Notes: a model not told the origin generated them from the letters alone. Shown: positions 17,439 to 26,866, numbered from the stretch's first letter. The stretch: DNA of 64,000 nt from Pseudemcibacter sp038106445 (GCA_038106445.1 JAYODU010000003.1:124001-188000); one strand, 5' to 3'. Made by a program: numbers and translations.

Positions 17439-18326
17439 TTGCAAAAGAAAAGGATAATTATACTAGGTGGGGCAACAGCAATTGGTAAATCCTCACTTGC
17501 GCTTAAATGGGCACGTGATGTTGACGGTGAAATTATCAATGCTGACAGTATGCAGATTTACCGTGAACTTAATATGATTACGGCCTGCCCGACCATTGAC
17601 GATATGGCAGAAATTCCGCATCATTTATACCGCTATTTAAAAGGTGACGATCCGTGTTCAGCCGAAAAGTGGCGGGACATGGCGCAGAACATAATAGATG
17701 AAATTTGGAAGCGCGGGAAAGTACCAATTGTTGTCGGGGGAACAGGGTTATACTTAAAAGCACTGGTTTACGGATTATCAAAAGTTCCGATCATTGATGA
17801 AAGCATCAGAAAAGAAATCCGTGATGATGTGAATGAAAATGGCCCGGAGCGGGCCCATGCAAAACTTGCAGCACTTGACGTAGAAATGGCAAACCGACTT
17901 GCGCCGGGTGACAGCCAGCGTATTGCCCGCGCACTTGAAGTTATCCGTTCAACAAGTAAAAGTCTGCTCTATTGGCAGTCAAAGCCAGCAGAGGGAGGGT
18001 TGATTGATATGGGGGCGGATTTGGAACTCAATATCCTTAATCGAAATCGTCAGGAACTTTACCGGCGTTGTGATGAGCGGTTTAAGCGGATGATAGAGCA
18101 GGGTGATGTGATAAATGAGATAAGAGAACTTATGAGCTATCAATATGACATATCCCTGCCTGTCATGAAGTCACTTGGTGTACCGCAAATCATTGATTAT
18201 ATCGAAGCAAAAATAACAAAAGAGGAGGCCATTACCCTTAGTCAAACTGCTACACGTCAGTTTGCCAAAAGACAAATGACATGGTTTCGAAACCAGTTTT
18301 CAGACTGGAATATTATTAATTTGTAA
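17439..18326 (+). CDS. miaA: tRNA dimethylallyltransferase
   Basis: Transfers a dimethylallyl group to N6 of A37 in tRNAs that read UNN codons. 295 aa, a normal length. The P-loop is GGATAIGKSS (residues 10-19), followed by NADSMQIYREL, the VVGGTGLYLKAL segment and the C-terminal QFAKRQMTWFRNQ motif, all diagnostic. The start appears to be TTG at 17439 because the P-loop sits at the expected place and no ATG lies upstream in frame. Divergent from serB. Confidence 0.94.
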   Translation: MQKKRIIILGGATAIGKSSLALKWARDVDGEIINADSMQIYRELNMITACPTIDDMAEIPHHLYRYLKGDDPCSAEKWRDMAQNIIDEIWKRGKVPIVVGGTGLYLKALVYGLSKVPIIDESIRKEIRDDVNENGPERAHAKLAALDVEMANRLAPGDSQRIARALEVIRSTSKSLLYWQSKPAEGGLIDMGADLELNILNRNRQELYRRCDERFKRMIEQGDVINEIRELMSYQYDISLPVMKSLGVPQIIDYIEAKITKEEAITLSQTATRQFAKRQMTWFRNQFSDWNIINL

Positions 18327-18377
18327 TTTTATTAATAATAAGTTCATATTTTTGTAATTATATTTCAATATAATCCG

Positions 18378-18406
18378 TTGACTTAGCAATTTTATGTCGT
18401 TAAGTT
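18378..18406 (+). promoter_or_regulatory. candidate sigma-70 promoter for the ilv operon
   Basis: TTGACT (18378-18383), a 17-bp spacer and TAAGTT (18401-18406) sit about 120 nt before ilvB. The -35 matches five of six consensus bases and the -10 is weaker. A 22-codon frame at 18424-18492 in the leader is Leu-rich, but no attenuator terminator follows it. Confidence 0.45.
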
Positions 18407-18528
18407 GGGATATTTTTTGATTAATGAAGTTTGCATGTTTTTATTTGTTATTAGGGACGTATGGCTTTATAACCCTAGCGTTAAGCCAATAACTTAAAAA
18501 CGCGCATAATAAAGGAAAGGTCGACATT

Positions 18529-20283
18529 ATGTCTTCGAAGGCGTTATCAGGAGCTCAGATCATCGTTAAATCCCTTGAGGATTTGGGTGTGGATGTCATT
18601 TTTGGATATCCCGGTGGTGCTGTGCTGCCTATTTATGACGAGCTTCATGAACATTCGAAGATCACGCATGTGCTTGTTCGTCACGAGCAGGCGGCCGTTC
18701 ATGCGGCCGAAGGATATGCCCGTTCGACCGGAAAGCCGGGTTGCGTGCTGGTAACATCGGGTCCCGGTGCGACAAATGCAATTACCGGGCTTGCCGATGC
18801 AATGCTGGACAGTATTCCTGTTGTTTGCCTTACCGGTCAGGTTCCGGTTCAATTGATAGGCACAGATGCCTTTCAGGAAGCGGATACTGTTGGTATATCC
18901 CGTCACTGCACAAAACATAATTATCTGATCCGTCAAACGGATGATGTTTCCCGCATAATACATGAAGCTTTTCATGTAGCAACGACGGGACGCCCAGGCC
19001 CTGTTGTGGTTGATATTCCGAAAGATGTTCAAATCAAGACCAGTGAGCAAATGCACTATGGACCAATAGAGCATCGCAGTTATCGTCCGGCATATTATGG
19101 TGATGAAGCGGCAATAAAAAAAGCGGTTAAACTTCTGTCTACTGCGAAGCGGCCAATTTTTTACACCGGTGGCGGCATTATTAATTCGGGTCCGAAGGCA
19201 TCGGATTTGCTCAGGAAGCTTGTTCGACTGACAGGAGCACCTATTACCAGCACATTGATGGGGCTTGGTGCTTATCCCGCGTCGGACAAACAATGGCTAG
19301 GAATGCTGGGAATGCACGGCACCTATGAAGCAAACCACGCAATGCATGACTGTGATGTGATGGTGTGTATTGGCGCGCGTTTTGATGATCGGATAACTGG
19401 GCGGATTAATGCATTTTCACCAAAATCAAAGAAAATCCATATCGATATTGATCGTTCATCAATTAACAAAATCGTTCATGTTGATGCACCGGTGGTTGGT
19501 GATGCTGCGGCCGTTCTTGATGTATTCATCAAACTTTGGAAAAAAGGCAAGCATAAATTTGACCAAGGTGAACTGGATAAATGGTGGGCGAAAATCAATG
19601 AAGACCGCCGGCGAAATTGTTTGGCTTATTCTAAACGTGATGATGTGATTATGCCACAATATGCCTGTGAAAGACTTCAGGAACTTACCAATGGAAAAGA
19701 CGTCTATTTCACAACTGAAGTAGGACAGCATCAGATGTGGGCTGCTCAGTTCCTGAAACTTGAAGAACCAAACCGCTGGATGACTTCAGGGGGCCTTGGA
19801 ACGATGGGATATGGTTTTCCGGCGGCGATCGGTGTTCAGATGGGTCATCCAAAGGCACTTGTGATTGATGTTGCGGGTGAAGCATCCATACAAATGAATA
19901 TTCAGGAATTATCGACTGCCATGCAATATGGCCTGCCGGTGAAGATATTTATATTGAATAATGAATATATGGGAATGGTACGTCAGTGGCAGGATCTTAA
20001 CCATGATGGCCGTTATTCAAACAGTTATACAGCATCACTGCCTGATTTTGTGAAACTCGCTGAAAGCTATGGTGTGACAGGTATAAGGGTTGATCATCCA
20101 CGTGATCTTGATGATGCAATCATCCGGATGATTGAAACAGAAGGGCCAGTGATTGTTGATTGCCGAGTTGAAAAACTTGCCAATTGTTTCCCCATGATCC
20201 CATCCGGTGCAGCGCACAATGAAATGATACTGCCGGATGAAGATGAAATAATGGAATTCGAAGGAGGGGCCGCACTGGTTTAA
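18529..20283 (+). CDS. ilvB: acetolactate synthase large subunit
   Basis: ThDP enzyme catalysing the first common step of branched-chain amino-acid synthesis, 584 aa. The N-terminal ThDP domain carries the catalytic E53 in RHEQAAVHAAEGYA. A central FAD-binding domain follows, and the C-terminal ThDP domain ends with NNEYMGMVRQWQ. The Mg-binding motif, normally GDG or GDA, reads GEASIQMN here, with Glu for Asp; this conservative change may be lineage-typical. AAAGGAAAGG precedes the ATG. First gene of ilvB-ilvH-ilvC, with the small subunit starting about 20 nt after the stop. Confidence 0.95.
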   Translation: MSSKALSGAQIIVKSLEDLGVDVIFGYPGGAVLPIYDELHEHSKITHVLVRHEQAAVHAAEGYARSTGKPGCVLVTSGPGATNAITGLADAMLDSIPVVCLTGQVPVQLIGTDAFQEADTVGISRHCTKHNYLIRQTDDVSRIIHEAFHVATTGRPGPVVVDIPKDVQIKTSEQMHYGPIEHRSYRPAYYGDEAAIKKAVKLLSTAKRPIFYTGGGIINSGPKASDLLRKLVRLTGAPITSTLMGLGAYPASDKQWLGMLGMHGTYEANHAMHDCDVMVCIGARFDDRITGRINAFSPKSKKIHIDIDRSSINKIVHVDAPVVGDAAAVLDVFIKLWKKGKHKFDQGELDKWWAKINEDRRRNCLAYSKRDDVIMPQYACERLQELTNGKDVYFTTEVGQHQMWAAQFLKLEEPNRWMTSGGLGTMGYGFPAAIGVQMGHPKALVIDVAGEASIQMNIQELSTAMQYGLPVKIFILNNEYMGMVRQWQDLNHDGRYSNSYTASLPDFVKLAESYGVTGIRVDHPRDLDDAIIRMIETEGPVIVDCRVEKLANCFPMIPSGAAHNEMILPDEDEIMEFEGGAALV

Positions 20284-20304
20284 TAAACCGGTGTGAGAAT
20301 AGCG

Positions 20305-20817
20305 ATGTTAGATACACCTCATCAGGAAAGACATACTTTTTCAATTATTGTAGATAACGAAGCGGGTGTCCTTGCACGTGTTATCGGACTGTTTTCCGGT
20401 CGTGGTTATAATATTGAACATTTGACCGTGGCACCCGTCGATCTGGAAGGAAACGAAAGCCGTATCACAGTTGTAACCATAGGCACGCGCAGGATTATTG
20501 AACAGATTAAGGCGCAGCTTGACCGGTTGGTGCCAATTCACAAGGTTGGTGACCTTACGGATGATGGACCATCGGTTGAACGTGAGCTTGCACTTGTAAA
20601 AGTTGCCGGTGACAGTCAGCAACGTTTGGAAGCACTTCGTGTTGCCGAAGCATTTCGTGCGCGTCGTGTAGACAGCACAGCAAATAGTTTCATTTTTGAA
20701 GTGACCGGTAAATCTGAAAAAATTAAAGCATTTATTGAGCTTATGAGTGGGCTTGGCCTTGTGGAAGTTGTCCGAACCGGTGTTGCGGCCCTTCACCGCG
20801 GAAAAAAGATATTATAA
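20305..20817 (+). CDS. ilvH: acetolactate synthase small (regulatory) subunit
   Basis: Regulatory subunit that binds valine through an N-terminal ACT domain (HTFSIIVDNEAGVLARVIGL, then GRGYNIEHLTV) and activates the large subunit. About 170 aa, the normal length, with the C-terminal ALS_ss domain. An in-frame GTG at 20293 would add four residues; ATG 20305 is preferred because GAGAA lies at a proper distance and the protein then starts MLDTPHQERHTF as in relatives. Lies between ilvB and ilvC; the three form one operon. Confidence 0.94.
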   Translation: MLDTPHQERHTFSIIVDNEAGVLARVIGLFSGRGYNIEHLTVAPVDLEGNESRITVVTIGTRRIIEQIKAQLDRLVPIHKVGDLTDDGPSVERELALVKVAGDSQQRLEALRVAEAFRARRVDSTANSFIFEVTGKSEKIKAFIELMSGLGLVEVVRTGVAALHRGKKIL

Positions 20818-20842
20818 AGAATAAATTAGAGGAAATATTCAT

Positions 20843-21862
20843 ATGAGAGTTTATTACGATTCTGATGCAGACGTTAATCTGATCAAAACAAAAAAAGTGC
20901 TTATCGTTGGCTATGGTAGCCAGGGTCACGCCCATGCTGCCAACCTTCGTGATAGTGGTGTGAGCGAAATTGCCGTCGCGCTTCGTGAAGGATCACGCAC
21001 CCGCAAAAAAGCGGAAGCCGCCAATTTTAAATGCATGACCGCTTCTGAAGGGGCCAAATGGGCTGATGTTGTGATGGTGCTTGTACCTGATGAGCTGCAG
21101 GCTGATCTTTATAACGATGAACTAGCACCAAATATGAAAGAAGGCGCAAGCCTTATGTTCGCGCATGGTCTTAACATTCATTTTAAGCTGATTGAACCAC
21201 GTACAGACCTTGATGTGTTTATGATTGCTCCGAAAGGACCCGGCCATACGGTCCGTTCCGAATATCTGAAAGGTGCGGGTGTTCCGACCCTTATTGCCGT
21301 GCATCAGGACGCGACGGGTAACGCTATGGATATTGGTCTTTCATATGGTTCCGCAAATGGTGGTGGCCGCGCAGGGATTATTGAAACAACATTCAAGGAA
21401 GAATGCGAAACTGACCTGTTTGGCGAACAAGCCGTTCTTTGCGGTGGTGCATCAGCACTCGTACAGTGTGGTTTTGAAGTGCTTGTTGAAGCGGGGTATG
21501 CTCCTGAAATGGCCTATTTCGAATGCCTTCATGAACTTAAGCTTATTGTTGATCTTATGTATGAAGGCGGTATTGCCAATATGCGCTACTCCATTTCAAA
21601 TACGGCCGAATATGGTGACTATATGTCCGGGCCACGCGTGATCAATGAAAATACAAAAGCCGAAATGAAACGTATCCTTGCAGACATTCAGGAAGGCCGT
21701 TTTGTGAATGACTTTATGCTTGATAATAAAGTCGGTCAGATCAAGCTTAAAGCATCCCGTGCGAAGGGTGCGGCGCATCAGATCGAAGAAGTGGGTGCCA
21801 ACCTGCGTGCGATGATGCCATGGCTTAAAGAAAACCAGAAGGTTGATAGAACAAAGAACTAA
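20843..21862 (+). CDS. ilvC: ketol-acid reductoisomerase
   Basis: Class I (short) NADPH-dependent ketol-acid reductoisomerase, 339 aa, the second step of isoleucine and valine synthesis. The Rossmann motif is GYGSQGHAHAANL near residue 25, and IAPKGPGHTVRSEY, FGEQAVLCGG and a C-terminal KARI domain follow. AGAGGAAA lies before the ATG. Last gene of the ilvBHC operon, closed by the hairpin at 21885-21920. Confidence 0.96.
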   Translation: MRVYYDSDADVNLIKTKKVLIVGYGSQGHAHAANLRDSGVSEIAVALREGSRTRKKAEAANFKCMTASEGAKWADVVMVLVPDELQADLYNDELAPNMKEGASLMFAHGLNIHFKLIEPRTDLDVFMIAPKGPGHTVRSEYLKGAGVPTLIAVHQDATGNAMDIGLSYGSANGGGRAGIIETTFKEECETDLFGEQAVLCGGASALVQCGFEVLVEAGYAPEMAYFECLHELKLIVDLMYEGGIANMRYSISNTAEYGDYMSGPRVINENTKAEMKRILADIQEGRFVNDFMLDNKVGQIKLKASRAKGAAHQIEEVGANLRAMMPWLKENQKVDRTKN

Positions 21863-21884
21863 ATTCCGCAGTATAATTAATCCG

Positions 21885-21920
21885 AAAAGCTCCCGTTCAT
21901 CCAAACGGGGGCTTTTTATA
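21885..21920 (+). terminator. rho-independent terminator of the ilv operon
   Basis: AAAAGCTCCCGTT pairs with AAACGGGGGCTTTT (one G-U), followed by TTTTTATATTT, 23 nt after the ilvC stop. Confidence 0.85.
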
Positions 21921-22106
21921 TTTCTGAGCCATCGATATTTCATAAATAGTTAATCGATGAGTCCCAAACCACACAAATTTCAGTCAAAAAAACATCAACT
22001 AATCATCATTTATCCTTAAGAACACTGCCACAAATCAGTTCCATAGTCCCGCTGCTAAATGGAGTAAGTACCGGTTCCCGGCAGTTACATTTTTTAAGGA
22101 AATAAA

Positions 22107-22440
22107 ATGAAAAATACACCTGAGGAAAGAGCCGGAAATAAAAATTTCCTGCCTAAAATATTATGTACAACATCAATTGTTGCACTTTCTGTCTCAACAA
22201 ATGCCCTGGCAGAGGAAGCAGAGGAAGAACAACAGACCGAAATAACAATGGCGGCTGCTGGTGCCGGGTAGGACAGTGCAAATGCCTATGATGACGCAGA
22301 AGTTCTTGTCGTTGTCGGAAAGCCGGTTACATATGCAAATAACGCAACAGATAACGTAATGCTTGAGCAGGAAGTGCCCGGCGCAAGTGTGCTTTCAGTG
22401 ATTGATAACCTGCCGGGAGTAAATATTGGCGAAGGTGGCT
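22107..22440 (+). pseudogene. TonB-dependent receptor, N-terminal stump
   Basis: From ATG 22107 (AAGGA upstream) the frame encodes a signal-like segment (ILCTTSIVALSV, cleavage near ALAEE). It meets an in-frame TAG at 22269-22271 (codon 55), then continues in the same frame with clear plug-domain sequence: EVLVVVGKPVTYANNATDN and LSVIDNLPGVNIGEGG. This is the start of a TonB-dependent outer-membrane receptor, normally 700-1000 residues. The homology stops at about 22440, where it runs into a stump of another gene on the opposite strand. The barrel is wholly missing, so this is a dead remnant with both a nonsense mutation and a deletion. Confidence 0.8.
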
Positions 22441-22620
22441 ATAGGTGCATCTTTCACCTGTCGCAAAAGAAAAGTTCCTCATAATCTGCCTGAGCTGGTC
22501 ACCTTTTATGGTTTCCGGTAAAACCTGCAAATTTTTTGGTTCTGCAAATGGATTTTGCGCCTGTGCTGTAAAAAGCGGTAGAATCATTACAGTTAAAAAC
22601 AAAAAATACTTAATAATTTA
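22433..22620 (-). pseudogene. cytochrome c (reaction-centre cytochrome subunit-like), N-terminal stump
   Basis: Read on the minus strand, a signal peptide-like stretch (FLFLTVMILPLFTAQAQ) leads into NPFAEPKNLQVLPETIKG, QIMRNFSFATGERCTY and SH. This resembles the start of the exported cytochromes related to the photosynthetic reaction-centre cytochrome subunit, where MRxF...GVRCxYCHVG is typical. The second haem cysteine is Ser here (CTYSH), and the frame then runs into antisense of the TonB receptor stump at about 22440. The natural start is unclear (TTG at 22602, or ATT slightly upstream). Only about 55 residues of homology survive; non-functional. The family call rests on recalled motifs. 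Confidence 0.65.
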
Positions 22621-22675
22621 TATTATAGTTTCCCTCTATTTTGGTAATTTGAAAAAAACTATATCAGTGAAAATT

Positions 22676-22698
22676 CGCGCTAGCAACTCACGAGCGCG
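22676..22698 (-). terminator. possible terminator after hslO
   Basis: CGCGCT and AGCGCG form a 6-bp GC-rich stem with an 11-nt loop about 10 nt after the hslO stop. The downstream minus-strand tail AATTTTC is only weakly U-rich. Confidence 0.4.
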
Positions 22699-22707
22699 TG
22701 ATCATAA

Positions 22708-23622
22708 TTAATGCATTAATTTCGAGAGTTCAAATTTATGTATTTTTGTACAGAAATCACAAGTAACGTTGATGGTGCCTTCCTCCGCTATATCCTGTAA
22801 CTCTTCAAGATCAAGACTTGCAAGTGCTGTTCTTATTTTATCTTCGGAACAGCGACAGCCCGCCGCTACATCAACATGTTCAAATATCCGAACCCCGGTT
22901 TCATGGTAAAGCCGGATCAGCAGGTTCTGAAGGCTTAAATTCTGATCCAGAAGCTCTTCTTCATTAAGGCTTCCCAGCAGTATGGAGGCTGTGTTCCAAT
23001 GATCATCTGTTTCACTTTCATCGCGGCCATGTTCGCTTACGGCGGATCTTGCATAATGCTGGATCATGATAGCACCAGCCTGCCATTTGCCGTTTTCATC
23101 CTTGTTACAGGCTAGCATAATTTTTGTTGGAAGCTGTTCCGAGCTTCTGAAATATTCTTCAGCCGCTGATGTTATATTGTCGCCTTCAAGCTTCACGATG
23201 CCCTGATAGCGTTCCATAAATTTTCCCTGGTCGATTGTAATCCCCAGGTAGCCATTTTCACCGAACATTTCTTCAAGGTTATCGCCGGCTGTAATTCCAT
23301 CTTCGTATGATGCATAACCCCTGATATTTCCGATGGCATTTTCGGCATTTTTATAATAATCGCTCACTAGAACACGAACGGGGCCTTCCCCTTTCATTTG
23401 GGTGGTCAAAATACCTTCATATTTCATCAATGAACCGATAAGCGCTGTAAATGCCAGTGTTTCCCCAAGCATTTTACTGACCGTATCAGGATAGTTATGT
23501 TTTGAAAGAATATCATTTACCGATCGGCCAAGACGGACAATGCGTCCTTTTATATCCTGTCCCTCAATTTGGAATGGCAGACATTGATCCACCAGGAGTG
23601 GGAAACTATTTTCATTATCCAT
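22708..23622 (-). CDS. hslO: Hsp33 redox-regulated chaperone
   Basis: Oxidation-activated holdase that protects unfolded proteins during oxidative stress in the cytoplasm. 304 aa. The C-terminal zinc site is visible as CRC (in AAGCRCSED) and CDFC (in VTCDFCTKIH), the CxC/CxxC pattern that senses oxidants. Begins 2 nt after the argF stop, so it is co-transcribed with argD and argF, a gene order known from other Alphaproteobacteria. Confidence 0.94.
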   Translation of the reverse strand: MDNENSFPLLVDQCLPFQIEGQDIKGRIVRLGRSVNDILSKHNYPDTVSKMLGETLAFTALIGSLMKYEGILTTQMKGEGPVRVLVSDYYKNAENAIGNIRGYASYEDGITAGDNLEEMFGENGYLGITIDQGKFMERYQGIVKLEGDNITSAAEEYFRSSEQLPTKIMLACNKDENGKWQAGAIMIQHYARSAVSEHGRDESETDDHWNTASILLGSLNEEELLDQNLSLQNLLIRLYHETGVRIFEHVDVAAGCRCSEDKIRTALASLDLEELQDIAEEGTINVTCDFCTKIHKFELSKLMH

Positions 23623-23624
23623 TA

Positions 23625-24578
23625 TTACTTACCGAAGCACCACATCAAAATCGCTTTTTGAATATGTAACCTATTCTCTGCTTCGTCCCAAATAACTGAT
23701 TGTGGCCCGTCAATAACATCCGCTGTAACTTCTTCGCCCCGGTGCGCGGGAAGACAGTGCATGAATATTGCATTATCATTGGCTTTTGACATTAAATTTT
23801 GATCAACCTGATAAGGTGCCAGAACCTTTAGTCTTTCTTCTGCATTATCGTCACCCATGGAAATAAAGGTGTCTGTGATAACACAGTCAGCATCAAGGGC
23901 GGCTTTTGCCGGGTCTTCCGTGACAGTAACCTTGCCGCCATTATTTTTCGCCCAGCCCACAACCTGTTCAAGCGGGGCATATTCCTTCGGGCAGGCAAGT
24001 GTAAGTTCACAATCTAATAGCACCGCCGCGTGAATCCATGATACCGCAACATTATTTCCGTCCCCGGACCAGGCAATTTTCTTGCCAGCAATAGAACCGC
24101 GATGTTCTTCAAATGTCAGGATGTCGGCCATAATCTGACACGGATGGGAAAAATCGGTTAATGCATTTATAATTGGGACAGTCGAGGTTTCAGCCATTTC
24201 AAGCATATCTTCATGGCTGTTGGCCCTTAACATAATGGCATCAACGAACCCCGACAGAACCTTTGCGGTATCGGAAACAGTCTCGCCGCGTCCTAGCTGC
24301 ATATCATTATTTTGTAGTACCACACATTTACCGCCAAGCTGGTGCATGGCCATTTCAAATGAAACACGCGTACGGGTACTTGGTTTTTCAAAAATCATTG
24401 CCAGCGCCTGATTTTTCAGGGGCGCATCCGCATGGACAAAACCGTTGCTTTGGCTTTGTTCAGCCGCGGCTTTTTTTAATGCTTTTGCTTTTTCAATTAT
24501 TTCAAGTGCATCCTGTTTGCTGATGGATGAAATATCGATAAAATGCCTATGATTTGGTTTTAAATTGTAATTGGTCAT
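23625..24578 (-). CDS. argF: ornithine carbamoyltransferase
   Basis: Forms citrulline from ornithine and carbamoyl phosphate in arginine synthesis. 317 aa. Carbamoyl-phosphate site STRTR in EKPSTRTRVSFEMA, HPCQIMAD, and the ornithine/catalytic Cys loop FMHCLPAHRGEEV are all present. Middle gene of argD-argF-hslO: 11 nt after argD, 2 nt before hslO. Confidence 0.95.
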   Translation of the reverse strand: MTNYNLKPNHRHFIDISSISKQDALEIIEKAKALKKAAAEQSQSNGFVHADAPLKNQALAMIFEKPSTRTRVSFEMAMHQLGGKCVVLQNNDMQLGRGETVSDTAKVLSGFVDAIMLRANSHEDMLEMAETSTVPIINALTDFSHPCQIMADILTFEEHRGSIAGKKIAWSGDGNNVAVSWIHAAVLLDCELTLACPKEYAPLEQVVGWAKNNGGKVTVTEDPAKAALDADCVITDTFISMGDDNAEERLKVLAPYQVDQNLMSKANDNAIFMHCLPAHRGEEVTADVIDGPQSVIWDEAENRLHIQKAILMWCFGK

Positions 24579-24589
24579 AGCGTGATCAC

Positions 24590-25798
24590 CTAAAGTGATT
24601 TATTCTTTCTCAAAATGTCCTGACAGGTTTTTTCAAGTAATGCGACTGCATCATTCATATCTGTCTCGTTGATATTCAGAGGAGGAAGAATACGAACCGT
24701 ATTTTCACCGCCAACAACTAATAAAAGTTTGTTTTCAAGCGCCGCCAATACAAATTCTCTGGGTTTAACTTTTATTTTTAATCCCATCATCAGACCAAGC
24801 CCCCGTACCATCTCAATAACTTCAGGATATTTTTTCCTAAGCTTCATTAGTCCGATACGCAGCTTATCAGACATGTTTTGCACATTTGTTAAAATATCTT
24901 CCAGCTCAATGACATCAAGCACGGCATTGCCCATCGCCATCGCAAGTGGATTGCCTCCATATGTGGATCCATGTGTTCCGGCTGTCATATGTTTTGCAAC
25001 ATTCGCAGTAGCAAGGCAGGCCCCAAGTGGAAAGCCACCACCTATACCTTTGGCGATTGGCATAATATCCGGTGTTACAACCGCATATTCATGGCAAAAT
25101 AATTTACCGGTACGTCCCATTCCGCACTGTATTTCATCATAAATAAGTAGCAAACCATGTTTGTCCGCCAGATTTCTAAGTGTTTGCAGATTTTCTGCCA
25201 ATACGGGCCTTATGCCGCCTTCGCCCTGAATAGGTTCAATCATGATGGCGGCAGTTTGATCGGAAATATGGTTTTCAACCTTATTCATGTCATCATAAAA
25301 TTTAATTACATCAAAGCCATCTACCTTTGGTCCGAAACCCTTGGTCAATTTTTCAGAACCGCCGGCTGCAATTGTTGCCAGCGTTCGTCCATGAAAGCTG
25401 CCTTCAAATGTTATAATGCGATACCGGTCAGGGTTTCCCGTTGCATTATGATAACGTTTCGCCATTTTGATGGCGCATTCAACGGCTTCTGCGCCTGAAT
25501 TGGTAAAAAATACACTATCGGCAAAGGTAAGCTCGCACAGGCGGGTCGCCAGTTTTTCCTGTCCCGGAATATGGTATATATTTGATGTATGCCATAATTT
25601 TCCGGCCTGATCACATAGGGCCTCAACCAGTTTCGGATGACAATGCCCAAGACAGTTGACCGCAATACCGCTTCCAAAATCGAGGTATTCCGTATCATTC
25701 GCGTCATATACTTTTGACCCGCTACCACGAACAAAACCAGCGTCCAGACGGGCATAGGTGGGTAAAATTGACGATATATTATTTTGTTTTATAGTCAT
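24590..25798 (-). CDS. argD: acetylornithine aminotransferase
   Basis: Class III PLP aminotransferase of arginine synthesis, 402 aa. Family marks are NSGAEAVECAIKMAKRYH, the PLP-stacking and Asp region YDEIQCGMGRTGKLF, and the Schiff-base lysine in MPIAKGIGGGFPLGA. Cytoplasmic, and unrelated in sequence to the Tat aminotransferases of this window. First gene of the argD-argF-hslO operon. Confidence 0.94.
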   Translation of the reverse strand: MTIKQNNISSILPTYARLDAGFVRGSGSKVYDANDTEYLDFGSGIAVNCLGHCHPKLVEALCDQAGKLWHTSNIYHIPGQEKLATRLCELTFADSVFFTNSGAEAVECAIKMAKRYHNATGNPDRYRIITFEGSFHGRTLATIAAGGSEKLTKGFGPKVDGFDVIKFYDDMNKVENHISDQTAAIMIEPIQGEGGIRPVLAENLQTLRNLADKHGLLLIYDEIQCGMGRTGKLFCHEYAVVTPDIMPIAKGIGGGFPLGACLATANVAKHMTAGTHGSTYGGNPLAMAMGNAVLDVIELEDILTNVQNMSDKLRIGLMKLRKKYPEVIEMVRGLGLMMGLKIKVKPREFVLAALENKLLLVVGGENTVRILPPLNINETDMNDAVALLEKTCQDILRKNKSL

Positions 25799-25880
25799 AA
25801 AATCGCATATTCTTTTGTTTAAAAATGGTTTTTTAGACCTATTTACGGTAAATAAGCAAGTAAAAAATGCATAAAACGCA

Positions 25881-26696
25881 TCATGCGCGCAGTTTATAGC
25901 CGCTTTTGAACATTTTATAACACGCGATCCATAATATAATATTTAATATTAAGATAAAGATAACGCCAACTATAGGGTCAGCCTCTGACCGGCCGGTAAA
26001 ACCATAGCGAAAACCATCAATCAGATAAAAGAAAGGGTTGATCTGACTGATCTGGTACCAGACACCGCTTAACCGTTCGATGGAATAAAATGTACCCGAT
26101 AAAAAAGAAAGCGGCATGATAACAAAATTATTAATCGCGGATGTCTGGTCAAAGCGCTGCCCCCAAATGCCGGTCATGGTTCCAAGCAGTGAAAGCATAA
26201 GTGACCCTGAAATGCTGAAATATAAAATCGCCCAGATGTGAACCAATTTCACGTCAGTCATAAAAGTCATTGCCAGCAACACAAAAACACCAACCATTAT
26301 GCCGCGTGTTACCCCGCCAAGGGCATAGCCAAGCGTTATTTCCTTCGCGCCGATTGGCGCCAGAAGAATATCAACGATATTCCCTTGCATTTTTGAACCT
26401 ATGATCGATGACGATGTATTGGCAAAACTATTCTGCAGGACAGACATAATGATAAGCCCCGGTGCCAGAAAAACTGCATAAGGAATTTCACCGATGTAGC
26501 GGTCTGTTCCGCCAAGGGCAAGTGTGAATATCATCATAAACATCAGCGTGGTGACGACCGGTGCGCCAACGGTTTGTCCGAAAACCTTCAAATATCGTCT
26601 GACTTCTTTTTCATAAAGCGTGCAAAATCCTGACCAGTTAAATGATCCCAGTCTTTTTGAGCCAAATTCGCTTATTGTTTTTTGATTTTCCGACAT
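25881..26696 (-). CDS. ABC-2 type transporter permease
   Basis: 271-residue inner-membrane protein with about six transmembrane segments and the ABC2 membrane domain. Marks are YEKEVRRYLKVFGQT at the N-terminus, APVVTTLMFMMIF, and LPLSFLSGTFYSIERL followed by INPFFYLIDGFRYGF, typical of the YadH/NodJ-like group. Such permeases need a partner ATPase, but none is next to it or elsewhere in the window, so the partner must be encoded elsewhere. GGGAG lies before the ATG. Substrate unknown. Confidence 0.85.
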   Translation of the reverse strand: MSENQKTISEFGSKRLGSFNWSGFCTLYEKEVRRYLKVFGQTVGAPVVTTLMFMMIFTLALGGTDRYIGEIPYAVFLAPGLIIMSVLQNSFANTSSSIIGSKMQGNIVDILLAPIGAKEITLGYALGGVTRGIMVGVFVLLAMTFMTDVKLVHIWAILYFSISGSLMLSLLGTMTGIWGQRFDQTSAINNFVIMPLSFLSGTFYSIERLSGVWYQISQINPFFYLIDGFRYGFTGRSEADPIVGVIFILILNIILWIACYKMFKSGYKLRA

Positions 26697-26866
26697 GCTC
26701 CCAATCTCTTACTTTAAACGTTTACCTTATATTCCAAAAGCGGCCTGTTTCGCAATCTGATCTTGACCTTTTTTATTCTGTCGAATAAATAGCAGCAAAA
26801 TTTATGGCATTGAATGCAAATTATGTTATATATGCCACTTGAGTAAATTTAATATAAGGACTTATT

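Noticed and set aside
18424..18492. 22-codon Leu-rich ORF as an ilv attenuator leader peptide
   Set aside because: No ribosome-binding site, no terminator or antiterminator between it and ilvB, and only 36 nt of space.
18547..19293. 248-codon minus-strand ORF
   Set aside because: Antisense shadow of ilvB; Cys/Arg/Asn-rich with no recognisable domain.
22327..22602. 91-codon minus-strand ORF as a functional gene
   Set aside because: Only its first part is cytochrome-like; the rest is antisense of the TonB receptor stump, so it is a deletion join.
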